Origin: Dinoroseobacter sp.
Lineage (GTDB): Bacteria > Pseudomonadota > Alphaproteobacteria > Rhodobacterales > Rhodobacteraceae
Reading direction: 5' to 3'
DNA: 64,000 bases
Assembly (NCBI GenBank): GCA_017643385.1
Contig: JAEPNN010000006.1
Span: forward strand, 62,001 to 126,000
The first letter of the stretch is position 1; the number at the start of each line of letters is the position of its first letter. The position numbers and the translations under genes are program-made. The notes beneath the pieces were generated by a model that had not been told where the DNA came from, did no database searches, and saw only the letters and a list, made by a program, of their open reading frames with translations. Below are positions 25,837 through 33,978 of the stretch, piece after piece.

Positions 25837-26826
25837 TCAGTTCAGTGCCTCATCCGTGATCGCATGGGTCCAGGCGCCCTCAGGTGCTTTCGAGATCACA
25901 GGATCCGAGCCACCCGCCAGCAGCGTGGCCACGGTGCGCTCATAATCGGCTGGGTCGAGCGAGCCATTGGACCCTGCGGTCAGCTTGGCAATTTCACCCA
26001 TCATCCGGCGCTGATGCTCCTCGGTCTGAGCACCGGTGGCGTCGTTATCCAGAACGATATCTGCCGCCGCATCCGGATTTTCCTCAGCCCATTTCCAACC
26101 ACGCATCGAAGCGCGCACAAAACGCACCATCTTGTCGACAAAGGCTGGATCTTCGAGGTTTGATTCCAGCGCGTAGATGCCGTCTTCAAGCGTTGCCACG
26201 CCCTGATCTTCATACTTGAACGTGATCAGCTCGTCGGGGGACACACCGGCGTCGATGACCTGCCAGTATTCGTTGTAGGTCATGGTCGAGATGCAGTCTG
26301 CCTGGCGCTGGATCAGTGGATCGACGTTGAAGCCCTGCTTCAGGACGGTCACACCATCTTCGCCACCTTCGGTTGGGATACCCACTTGGCTCATCCAGGA
26401 CAGGAACGGGAATTCGTTGCCGAAGAACCAGACACCAATGGTCTTGCCACGGAAGTCTTCAGGAGAGGTGATCCCTGTGTCTTTCCAGCAGGTCAGCATC
26501 AGGCCCGAGGACTTGAAAGGCTGCGCGATGTTCACAACCGGCAACCCGTTTTCACGTGCCGATAGTGCAGAAGGCATCCAGTTCAGCATGATATCCGCGC
26601 CGCCGCCTGCAAGCACCTGTGGAGGCGCGATGTCAGGACCGCCGGGCAGAATTGTCACGTCGAGGTCTTCTTCCTCGTAATAGCCGTTGTCGAGCGCCAC
26701 ATAGTAGCCCGCAAACTGCGCCTGGGTCACCCACTGCAATTGCAGTCGAACTTCATCCGCCGCACTTGCCGCACTTGCGCCGAAGGCCATCGCCCCGGCC
26801 AGCGCCGTTGTCATCAGTTTGTTCAT
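25837..26826 (-). CDS. NMT1/THI5-like ABC importer, substrate-binding protein (pyrimidine locus)
   Basis: 329 residues with a Sec signal peptide (MNKLMTTALAGAMAFGASA). The mature part starts VRLQLQWVTQAQFAGYYVAL, the family hallmark, and contains DVTILPGGPDIAPPQVLAGG. The ATG at 26826 follows GGAGGGAAAAGGT. It is the last gene of the operon that starts with the carbamoylase and dihydropyrimidinase, so a uracil/thymine-type ligand is likely (inference from context). It is homologous to the binding protein at 17.4 kb but clearly different. Confidence 0.88.
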   Translation of the reverse strand: MNKLMTTALAGAMAFGASAASAADEVRLQLQWVTQAQFAGYYVALDNGYYEEEDLDVTILPGGPDIAPPQVLAGGGADIMLNWMPSALSARENGLPVVNIAQPFKSSGLMLTCWKDTGITSPEDFRGKTIGVWFFGNEFPFLSWMSQVGIPTEGGEDGVTVLKQGFNVDPLIQRQADCISTMTYNEYWQVIDAGVSPDELITFKYEDQGVATLEDGIYALESNLEDPAFVDKMVRFVRASMRGWKWAEENPDAAADIVLDNDATGAQTEEHQRRMMGEIAKLTAGSNGSLDPADYERTVATLLAGGSDPVISKAPEGAWTHAITDEALN

Positions 26827-26859
26827 ACCTTTTCCCTCCAAGTTGGATTTTGTTAGCTC

Positions 26860-27780
26860 TTAGCCTCGTTGTGACGGGTGCCAGAACGTTACCCGTTTCT
26901 CAGTATAGGCCACGGCGCCATAAAACGCCGAGCCTGCGACAGCGGCCACCGTGATGGACGCCCAAACCATATCAAGCTGCAATTGTCCGACCGAGACCGA
27001 AATGCGGAAGCCCATCCCCACGGTGGGCGACCCAAAGAACTCGGCCACAATCGCGCCAATCAAAGCCAGCGTTGATGCAATCTTCAGCCCGTTGAAAATG
27101 AAAGGCATCGCCGCGGGCAAGCGCAGTTTGAACAGCCCTTGCCAATAACTGGCAGCATAGGTGTGCATCAGATCACGCTGCATCTTGTCCGCAGCATGCA
27201 GACCCTGCACCGCATTCACCAGAACCGGAAAGAAAACCATCACAACAACAACAGCCGCCTTCGATTGCCAGCCAAAGCCAAACCACATCACTAGAATGGG
27301 TGCCGTGCCGATGATCGGCAAGGCAGCCATGAAATTGCCAACCGGCAGAAGACCCGCCTGCAAAAACGGGGATCGGTCGACCGCAATCGCCATCAAGACG
27401 GCTGCAGAACACCCGATTATGTATCCAGACAGCGCGCCTTTCACAAAGGTCTGCACGAAGTCCCGCCACAAGATATCGGTAGAGGCCGCAAACTTCACGG
27501 CGATCTCGCTAGGCGGCGGCAGGATCACCAGTGGCACCTCATAAAGCTGAACCACCATCTCCCACAGCACTAGGATCGTGATCCCGAAGATCGCCGCCAC
27601 CAGCAATCTCTGGTTGGACCTGTTTGCCAGCTGCACATTCACAGCCCAGGCGCCGAGCCACACAGCAAGTATAGCCGCCAGTCGCCAATCCCAGAAAGCT
27701 ATGATGGCAAGGGGCACCCCAAGGACAGCAAGCCACGGCACCCGTTTATCAACGCGAACTGTCGTCTCTGCAAAACTCAT
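26860..27780 (-). CDS. ABC importer permease (pyrimidine locus, second)
   Basis: 306 residues, with two hydrophobic helices near the N-terminus followed by the BPD_transp_1 core. The ATPase-contact loop is LMHTYAASYWQGLFKLRLPAAMPF near residues 205-228, and the core ends LIGAIVAEFFGSPTVGMG. The ATG at 27780 overlaps the previous stop by 4 bases (ATGA); an upstream frame extension is rejected for that reason. It probably forms a heterodimer with the permease encoded just upstream. Confidence 0.86.
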   Translation of the reverse strand: MSFAETTVRVDKRVPWLAVLGVPLAIIAFWDWRLAAILAVWLGAWAVNVQLANRSNQRLLVAAIFGITILVLWEMVVQLYEVPLVILPPPSEIAVKFAASTDILWRDFVQTFVKGALSGYIIGCSAAVLMAIAVDRSPFLQAGLLPVGNFMAALPIIGTAPILVMWFGFGWQSKAAVVVVMVFFPVLVNAVQGLHAADKMQRDLMHTYAASYWQGLFKLRLPAAMPFIFNGLKIASTLALIGAIVAEFFGSPTVGMGFRISVSVGQLQLDMVWASITVAAVAGSAFYGAVAYTEKRVTFWHPSQRG

Positions 27781-28769
27781 CGCAGCATCCCCATGCGGCT
27801 CAAAGTCAGTTTCTGTATCCAGCCGATAATCGCAACCATACTTGCGGCCAAAATTGCAGCCCCGAAAAGCGCAGACCAAATCTGGATCGTTTGCCCGTAA
27901 TAGCTTCCGGCCAGCAAGCGTGCACCAAGGCCCTCAACGGCCCCCGTCGGCAGTTCACCGACAATCGCGCCAATCAGCGAGGCTGCAATGCCAACCTTCA
28001 GCGACGTGAACAAAAAAGGCATCGAGGCCGGAAGACGCAAACGCCAGAACACCTGATTTCTGGAAGCTGAATAGGTGTGCATCAGGTCCAGCTGGCTTAC
28101 CTCAGGGCTGCGCAGGCCCGCCACCATGCCCACGACCACGGGAAAGAAGCTCAAATAGGCAGAGATCATCGCTTTAGGGACAAGGCCCTGCATCCCAATC
28201 GAGTTCAAAACCACAATAATCATCGGAGCAATCGCCAGAATGGGAATGGTTTGTGACGCAATCGCCCAAGGCATCACGCTCATATCCATGGCGCGGTTAT
28301 GCACGATGCCAATCGCCAGAAGGATCCCCGCAACGGTCCCGATGCCAAAGCCCAAAAGCGTGGCTGAAAGCGTGATCCAGCCATGATAGACAAGCGACCG
28401 CTTCGATGTGATGCGCTTGCCCACGGTCGTGTCCCATAGTTCTTCGACCACCTGATGCGGGCTCGGCAATCTGGGACGGTCCTGATTGAAGGTCGCGCCC
28501 GCATGGTCAAAATTGTTCAGTAGCAGCCCCACCCCGCCAAGATCGCGACGCGCCGCAGCGGTTTCAGGTTGAATTACGGCGCCAGCGCGTTCCGCATCTG
28601 TCAGCGCCGTATGGATATTCATAGGCATAACCGCCAAATACCACACGCCGACCAAACAGATGACCACCGTCAGGATCGCAAGTCCGCTTCGCAGCCACTC
28701 CAGCAACTTCACCTGAAGGTGTGACCGCCGCATCGAAGGGACGGCAACCGAGGCGCTCAGATCACTCAT
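27777..28769 (-). CDS. ABC importer permease (pyrimidine locus, first, with periplasmic insertion)
   Basis: 330 residues. After a first membrane helix (residues ~28-50) there is an unusual soluble stretch of about 75 residues (NIHTALTDAERAGAVIQPET onward) before the usual permease core. The ATPase-contact loop is LMHTYSASRNQVFWRLRLP. The ATG at 28769 overlaps the stop of the acetyltransferase gene (ATGA); a GTG three codons upstream is the alternative. Pairs with the next permease. Confidence 0.85.
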   Translation of the reverse strand: MSDLSASVAVPSMRRSHLQVKLLEWLRSGLAILTVVICLVGVWYLAVMPMNIHTALTDAERAGAVIQPETAAARRDLGGVGLLLNNFDHAGATFNQDRPRLPSPHQVVEELWDTTVGKRITSKRSLVYHGWITLSATLLGFGIGTVAGILLAIGIVHNRAMDMSVMPWAIASQTIPILAIAPMIIVVLNSIGMQGLVPKAMISAYLSFFPVVVGMVAGLRSPEVSQLDLMHTYSASRNQVFWRLRLPASMPFLFTSLKVGIAASLIGAIVGELPTGAVEGLGARLLAGSYYGQTIQIWSALFGAAILAASMVAIIGWIQKLTLSRMGMLR

Positions 28770-29200
28770 CTGTGCCACTCCATCCGCAATTCGCCCACAC
28801 CATCTCCGCGTCCTTCGGGAAGTTCCTCCACGGTTTCGAACCCTTCGCGATGATAGAAGCGCTGTGCCGCCTCATTCGGAATATGGGTGTAAAGCTGCAG
28901 GAAATCGCGGCCTTCCTTCACCTTATTGACCAGCGCCTTCCCAAGCCCCAGCCCTTGTTCGGCGACATAAAGACCATGGATCTGGCTCTTCTTTAGTTCG
29001 AGAGACACATACCCCTGTACAGGCTCACCAATTACCCAAAACTCCCGCAGAGGAATACCTTTGCGCAGGATCCTCGTCAGCTCTTCCAGATCTGGGCCAT
29101 TGGCTATCCAATGTGTCCGAAACAGCCAATTCGCTACGATGGCCGCACATGACGGCGCATCTTCCGCCCCGGCGCGTCGTATATTTGGCATCTTGGTCAT
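28766..29200 (-). CDS. GNAT-family N-acetyltransferase
   Basis: About 144 residues. The acetyl-CoA-binding motif is LYVAEQGLGLGKALVNKVKE and the C-terminal NEAAQRFYHREGFETVEE is the usual GNAT end. The start could be 29200 or the ATG three codons in. The gene is embedded between the ATPase and permease genes of the pyrimidine importer and coupled to the permease by a 4-base overlap. Its substrate is unknown. Confidence 0.8.
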   Translation of the reverse strand: MTKMPNIRRAGAEDAPSCAAIVANWLFRTHWIANGPDLEELTRILRKGIPLREFWVIGEPVQGYVSLELKKSQIHGLYVAEQGLGLGKALVNKVKEGRDFLQLYTHIPNEAAQRFYHREGFETVEELPEGRGDGVGELRMEWHR

Positions 29201-29341
29201 TCGGCAGACCACGAGGGTAGCACGGGCACCGAGCAATTCATGTGATCGTCACACCGTTTGCCACAGCCTGCGCTTTGACGAACGAGCGTCTGACCTCCGC
29301 CAGTGCTCCGTTGCCGGTCAAACAGAGGGGTTTTTGTCAGA

Positions 29342-30163
29342 TCAATCATCTACATGCCCTGCACGCAGCCCTTCACGGACCCGATGCGCAACTTCGATAA
29401 ACTCAGGCGTATCACGGATTTCCAAAGGGCGGTCCGATGGCAGCGGACTGTCGATGACATCCGTAATCCGTCCAGGTCGCGGGCTCATCACAACAATCTT
29501 GGTCGACAAGTACACAGCCTCGGGGATCGAGTGCGTTACGAAACCAATTGTCTTTTCCGTTCGTTTCCAGAGCTCCAGAAGCTGTTCGTTCAAGTGATCC
29601 CGGACAATCTCATCCAACGCGCCAAAAGGTTCGTCCATCAGCAAGATGTCTGCATCAAAAGCCAGAGCCCGCGCGATAGACGCACGTTGCTGCATGCCGC
29701 CCGACAATTGCCACGGAAACTTCTTCTCAAATCCTGCGAGCTCAACAAGATCGAGGACCCGGGCAACCCGTTCCTCCTGTTCCGCCTTGGAATATCCCAT
29801 GATTTCCAGAGGCAGCGAGACATTCTTACCAATCGTACGCCACGGATAAAGCCCTGCCGCCTGAAAGACGTAGCCATAAGCGCGTGCCTGTCGAGCCTCG
29901 TCCGGGCGCATTCCATTTACAGTGAACGTTCCCGCCGTGGGATGCTCCAATGCCGCCACAGCGCGCAGAAACGTTGTCTTTCCACAGCCCGAGGGCCCAA
30001 TGAAAGAAACAAATTCTCCTTTATTTATCTGTAGGTTAACATCGCGCAGCGCATGCACTGGACCATCATTAGTCTCAAACGTCAGTGAGACATCCCGCGC
30101 CTCAATCACCGCGGGTTTGGTGGCTTCCGCTGCCGCCCCGCCGATCTCGCTTTGGGTCATCAT
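29342..30163 (-). CDS. ABC importer ATP-binding protein (pyrimidine locus)
   Basis: 273 residues. Walker A is IGPSGCGKTTF, the Q-loop is GYVFQAAGLYPW, the signature is QLSGGMQQRASIARALA, Walker B is ILLMDEPFGALDE and the switch is VTHSIPEAVYLS. It belongs to the SsuB/TauB/ThiZ type. It begins 7 bases after the dihydropyrimidinase stop. About 140 bases without a gene separate it from the acetyltransferase. Confidence 0.88.
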   Translation of the reverse strand: MMTQSEIGGAAAEATKPAVIEARDVSLTFETNDGPVHALRDVNLQINKGEFVSFIGPSGCGKTTFLRAVAALEHPTAGTFTVNGMRPDEARQARAYGYVFQAAGLYPWRTIGKNVSLPLEIMGYSKAEQEERVARVLDLVELAGFEKKFPWQLSGGMQQRASIARALAFDADILLMDEPFGALDEIVRDHLNEQLLELWKRTEKTIGFVTHSIPEAVYLSTKIVVMSPRPGRITDVIDSPLPSDRPLEIRDTPEFIEVAHRVREGLRAGHVDD

Positions 30164-30170
30164 ACGTGCA

Positions 30171-31625
30171 TCACACTCCCGTGGCCGGAATACCGGTACG
30201 TTGAACCGGGCGCGGTGCGGTCAAATCTTTCCACGTGCTCAGAGCCTTATTAACCGTTCCATTTGGCGCGCGCGCAACAAACTCGCCATGGCCTTCGCGG
30301 GTCCGAACTTCGCCATCATGAACAGCGACATGGCCACGTGTCAGCGTGAAGCGCGGCAGGCCCGTGACCTCTTTGCCTTCAAACACATTGTAATCAATTG
30401 CTGATTGCTGGGTGCTGGCTTGAATGGTCTTTGATTTCTCCGGATCCCACACCACAAGATCCGCATCCGCGCCAACAAGCACGGCACCCTTTTTCGGATA
30501 GCAATTCAGGATCTTTGCGATATTGGTCGATGTCACCGCCACAAATTCGTTGGGTGTCAGACGGCCTGTAGCGACGCCATGGGTCCAAAGCATCGGCATC
30601 CGGTCTTCCAATCCGCCCGTTCCGTTTGGAATTTTGGAAAAATCACCAACGCCATATCGCTTTTGCTCGGTCGTGAACGCACAATGATCCGTTGCAACAA
30701 CCGACAGCGAGCCGCCCATCAGCCCCGCCCAGAGGCTTTCCTGATGACGCGCGTCGCGGAAGGGTGGGCTCATCACGCGTCGCGCGGCGTGATCCCAGTC
30801 ATCCACGAAATACTCGCGCTCATCGAGCGTCAGATGCTGGATCAACGGCTCACCCCAGACACGCTTGCCCTGCATACGCGCCCGGCGAATGGCCTCATGC
30901 GCCTCCTCGCAGGATGTGTGCACCACATAGAGTGGGACGCCCGCCATATCCGCGATCATGATCGCCCGGTTCGTCGCTTCCCCTTCCACCTGACTGGGGC
31001 GCGAATAGGCATGGGCTTCCGGCCCGGTATTGCCATCGGCCAACAACTTTGCCGTCATCTCGGCAACCACATCACCGTTCTCGGCGTGCACCATCGCGAT
31101 CCCGCCCAGTTCGGACAGACGATTGAATGAGGCGAAGAGCTCATCATCATTCACCATCAAAGCACCTTTATAGGCAAGAAAGTGCTTAAATGTCGTAATT
31201 CCGCGATCTTGCACGACGCTCTTCATGTCGTTGAAGACCTGCTCACCCCACCATGTCACCGCCATATGGAAAGAATAGTCGCAATTCGCGCGGGTCGATT
31301 TATTGTCCCAACGCTTCAGCGCGTCATGCAACCCTTCCCCCTGGTTCGGCAGGCAGAAATCCACGACCATGGTGGTGCCGCCCGCAAGCCCGGCCCGGGT
31401 GCCACTTTCAAAATCATCCGAGGAATATGTCCCCATAAAGGGCATTTCCAGATGCACATGCGGGTCGATCCCACCGGGCATGACATAGCAGCCCGTGGCG
31501 TCCAGCACCTCATCGCCCGACAAGTTGGGCCCGATCTCGGTGATCACGCCATTTTCAATCAGGACATCCGCCTCGTAAGACAGATCCGCCGTAACAACCG
31601 TTCCGCCTTTGATGACTTTGCTCAT
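30171..31625 (-). CDS. hydA: dihydropyrimidinase
   Basis: 484 residues, normal length. The metal-binding GGIDPHVHLEMPFMG lies near residues 53-67, the carboxylated lysine in TTFKHFLAYKGAL near residue 150, and the histidines in VHTSCEEAHEAI and later motifs follow. It opens dihydrouracil or dihydrothymine to N-carbamoyl-beta-amino acids, the second step of reductive pyrimidine breakdown in the cytoplasm. It is followed by the importer genes and preceded by the carbamoylase, all in one direction. Confidence 0.94.
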   Translation of the reverse strand: MSKVIKGGTVVTADLSYEADVLIENGVITEIGPNLSGDEVLDATGCYVMPGGIDPHVHLEMPFMGTYSSDDFESGTRAGLAGGTTMVVDFCLPNQGEGLHDALKRWDNKSTRANCDYSFHMAVTWWGEQVFNDMKSVVQDRGITTFKHFLAYKGALMVNDDELFASFNRLSELGGIAMVHAENGDVVAEMTAKLLADGNTGPEAHAYSRPSQVEGEATNRAIMIADMAGVPLYVVHTSCEEAHEAIRRARMQGKRVWGEPLIQHLTLDEREYFVDDWDHAARRVMSPPFRDARHQESLWAGLMGGSLSVVATDHCAFTTEQKRYGVGDFSKIPNGTGGLEDRMPMLWTHGVATGRLTPNEFVAVTSTNIAKILNCYPKKGAVLVGADADLVVWDPEKSKTIQASTQQSAIDYNVFEGKEVTGLPRFTLTRGHVAVHDGEVRTREGHGEFVARAPNGTVNKALSTWKDLTAPRPVQRTGIPATGV

Positions 31626-31705
31626 GCTGGTCCTTTCCGGGCCGCCCGCCCAACTTCTTTCAGTTCAAAATTTCCCGGATTTCGGGGCAGCGCCCCGGTC
31701 CGGCG

Positions 31706-32956
31706 CTAGCTGACAATCTCTGCCGTCTCCACGACCGCGTGAAACAGAACATTCGCCCCGGCCGTCGCCCATTCAGGCGAAATTTCTTCGGCCTCGTTGT
31801 GGCTCAGGCCGTCGACACACGGACACATTACCATTGCCGTCGGATAAAGGTCGTTGATCCAGCACGCATCGTGCCCTGCACCGGAAACGATATCCATGTG
31901 CGAATATCCAAGCCGTTCTGCCGCATCACGCACAGCCGACACGCAGCCTTCGTCAAAAGCGGGCGGATCAAACTGACCTACGATTTCACAGGAGAACTCC
32001 ACCCCGATCTCTTCGCACAGTTTCGGCGCGCGCTCCATAAACTCATCCACCATCCCGTTCAGCTTATCCAGAAGATGGGTTCGCATATCGACGGTGAAGA
32101 CCACCTTGCCCGGAATGATGTTGCGCGAGTTCGGATAAACATCGATGTGCCCAATAGCGCCAACAGCGTTGGGCTGGTTCTTCATCGCGATGTCATGGAC
32201 CATCTCAGTGATCAGCGCCAAGCCGCGCCCTGCGTTCTTGCGCATATGCATCGGGGTCGAACCGGTATGGCTTTCCTTGCCGGTTACGGTGCACTCGATC
32301 CAACGCAGCCCCTGCCCATGCGTGACAACACCCACATCTGTGTTTTCAGCCTCAAGGATGGGGCCTTGTTCGATATGCAGCTCGAAAAACGCATGCATTT
32401 TGCGATCGCCTACGGGCTCATCCCCGACCCAACCGATGCGCTTGAGCTCGTCACCAAAGCGTTTCCCGTCCGCATCCACGCGGTCATAGGCCCAATCCTG
32501 CGTGTGCTTGCCCGCAAACACGCCCGAGGCCAACATGGCCGGCGCATACCGCGTGCCTTCCTCATTGGTCCAGTTCGTCACCACAATCGGATGCTTGGTC
32601 TGTATCCCAAGATCATTGAGCGAGCGAATGATCTCAAGGCCGCCGAGAACACCCAGCACGCCGTCGTATTTTCCGCCCGTTGGTTGCGTATCGAGATGCG
32701 ATCCCACGTAGACCGGCAATGCATCCGGGTCGGTCCCTTCGCGACGCGCAAACATGTTGCCCATCGTATCAACACCCATCGACATGCCTGCGGCTTCGCA
32801 CCAGCTCTGGAACAGCGCGCGCCCTTCGGCATCTTCGTCTGTCAGGGTCTGGCGATTGTTCCCGCCCGCAATGCCCGGCCCGATCTTAGCCATTTCCATC
32901 AGGCTGTCCCACAAACGTTCGCCATTGATCTTGAGGTTCTCACCAGGTGCGGACAT
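31706..32956 (-). CDS. M20-family Zn-dependent hydrolase, beta-ureidopropionase/N-carbamoyl amidase type
   Basis: 416 residues. The M20 metal motifs are VGSHLDTQPTGGKYDGVLGV (near residue 83) and VTNWTNEEGTRYAPAM (near 125). The catalytic core is interrupted by the usual lid/dimerisation domain. It would hydrolyse N-carbamoyl-beta-alanine, the third step after dihydropyrimidinase. The ATG at 32956 (site AGAAAGG) is chosen over an upstream frame start at 33028. It is the first gene of the minus-strand operon and has a RutR-like palindrome 91 bases upstream. Confidence 0.9.
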   Translation of the reverse strand: MSAPGENLKINGERLWDSLMEMAKIGPGIAGGNNRQTLTDEDAEGRALFQSWCEAAGMSMGVDTMGNMFARREGTDPDALPVYVGSHLDTQPTGGKYDGVLGVLGGLEIIRSLNDLGIQTKHPIVVTNWTNEEGTRYAPAMLASGVFAGKHTQDWAYDRVDADGKRFGDELKRIGWVGDEPVGDRKMHAFFELHIEQGPILEAENTDVGVVTHGQGLRWIECTVTGKESHTGSTPMHMRKNAGRGLALITEMVHDIAMKNQPNAVGAIGHIDVYPNSRNIIPGKVVFTVDMRTHLLDKLNGMVDEFMERAPKLCEEIGVEFSCEIVGQFDPPAFDEGCVSAVRDAAERLGYSHMDIVSGAGHDACWINDLYPTAMVMCPCVDGLSHNEAEEISPEWATAGANVLFHAVVETAEIVS

Positions 32957-33046
32957 GGGATGCCTTTCTGTCACTATCTTAGGCCTAACACCTCGACCCC
33001 GGGGCGAGCCTGCCGAAGGCTTTTCCATCCTTGGGGTTCAAAGTGT

Positions 33047-33062
33047 TTGACCAATCGGTCAA
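33047..33062. promoter_or_regulatory. RutR box (perfect palindrome)
   Basis: TTGACC-AATC-GGTCAA is a perfect inverted repeat and matches the known RutR operator consensus TTGACCA-NN-TGGTCAA at all but one base. It lies between the carbamoylase gene (minus) and rutR (plus), where it can control the catabolic operon and possibly rutR itself. RutR is known to release DNA on binding uracil or thymine. Confidence 0.85.
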
Positions 33063-33151
33063 AGTCACGCTAGCACAGAAGGCCTACCAGTCAAGCATGC
33101 TCCAACACCCAAAGTGCTGCGTGTCAGGACTGGAACCAAACACCACATGCT

Positions 33152-33179
33152 TTGCCGAAACTTTAGGCGCAATTATAAT
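33152..33179 (+). promoter_or_regulatory. candidate promoter of rutR
   Basis: TTGCCG at 33152-33157 and a perfect TATAAT at 33174-33179 are separated by 16 bases. Transcription would begin near 33186, about 13 bases before the rutR ATG. Confidence 0.5.
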
Positions 33180-33198
33180 GGGTTGACTGGAAGTTTTG

Positions 33199-33816
33199 AT
33201 GTCCGAAGCAAAACCAAAACCACGGAAGACCCGAATTCAACAGCGCAACAGCGAAACCATTATCGAGGCTGCGCTGGATGTGTTCTCCAAACACGGGTTT
33301 CGCGGTGCAACACTCGACCAGATCGCGAACGCCGCGGGTCTGTCGAAACCCAACCTGCTCTATTATTTCAGCAGTAAGGAAGCGATCCACGCCGAGCTTC
33401 TGGAAGGCCTGATGGACACCTGGCTTGATCCTCTGCGCGCGCTGGATGCCAACGGGGATCCTAAGGAACAGCTGCTCGGCTATATGCGGCGCAAACTGGA
33501 AATGAGCCGGGACCTGCCACGTGAAAGCCGACTGTTTGCCAATGAAGTGTTACAGGGCGCGCCGCGCATCGGCGCTGGACTCGGAGGCGATCTCAAGGCG
33601 TTGGTTGACGAAAAAGCTGCGATTATCGCGGATTGGTCGCGATCTGGACGTATTGCACAAGTTGACCCGTACCATCTGATCTTCTCCATTTGGGCGCTGA
33701 CCCAGCACTATGCGGATTTTGATGCTCAGGTCCGGGCAGTCCTAGGTGGCGAAGATCCTTTTCCGGGGGCCGAGGCGTTTCTGGATACACTTTACACAAA
33801 GCTTTTGATCCCCTGA
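33199..33816 (+). CDS. rutR: TetR-family pyrimidine-responsive regulator RutR
   Basis: 205 residues. The N-terminal TetR helix-turn-helix (residues 15-65; HGFRGATLDQIANAAGLSKP) is followed by LLYYFSSKEA, and the RutR-type C-terminal part is clear: LEMSRDLPRESRLFANEVLQGAP, GDLKALVDEKAAIIADW and LIFSIWALTQHYADF. These closely resemble E. coli RutR. The ATG at 33199 is preferred to a TTG one codon upstream. The gene lies between the two pyrimidine units, divergent from one and convergent with preA. Confidence 0.93.
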   Translation: MSEAKPKPRKTRIQQRNSETIIEAALDVFSKHGFRGATLDQIANAAGLSKPNLLYYFSSKEAIHAELLEGLMDTWLDPLRALDANGDPKEQLLGYMRRKLEMSRDLPRESRLFANEVLQGAPRIGAGLGGDLKALVDEKAAIIADWSRSGRIAQVDPYHLIFSIWALTQHYADFDAQVRAVLGGEDPFPGAEAFLDTLYTKLLIP

Positions 33817-33978
33817 AGATGCTGATTTTGTGCGTCTTTCTCAAGAATACACATACTTAAATCGATCAGAAGGACTGCGAAATAGCCCCATTCCTGAAGC
33901 AACCGCCGCTTATGCGACAGTTGGCTCGATCTGTGCAATGTCCGCCTAGCACGACGAAGACATCGAACGTATTTTATG

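Noticed and set aside
27173-27829. Short frames opposite the pyrimidine importer permeases
   Set aside because: Shadows of hydrophobic permease genes with clear ATPase-contact loops.
31739-33073. Plus-strand frame of about 444 codons opposite the M20 carbamoylase
   Set aside because: Shadow of the real gene, which has M20 metal motifs; the antisense product is His/Arg-rich and unlike any family.
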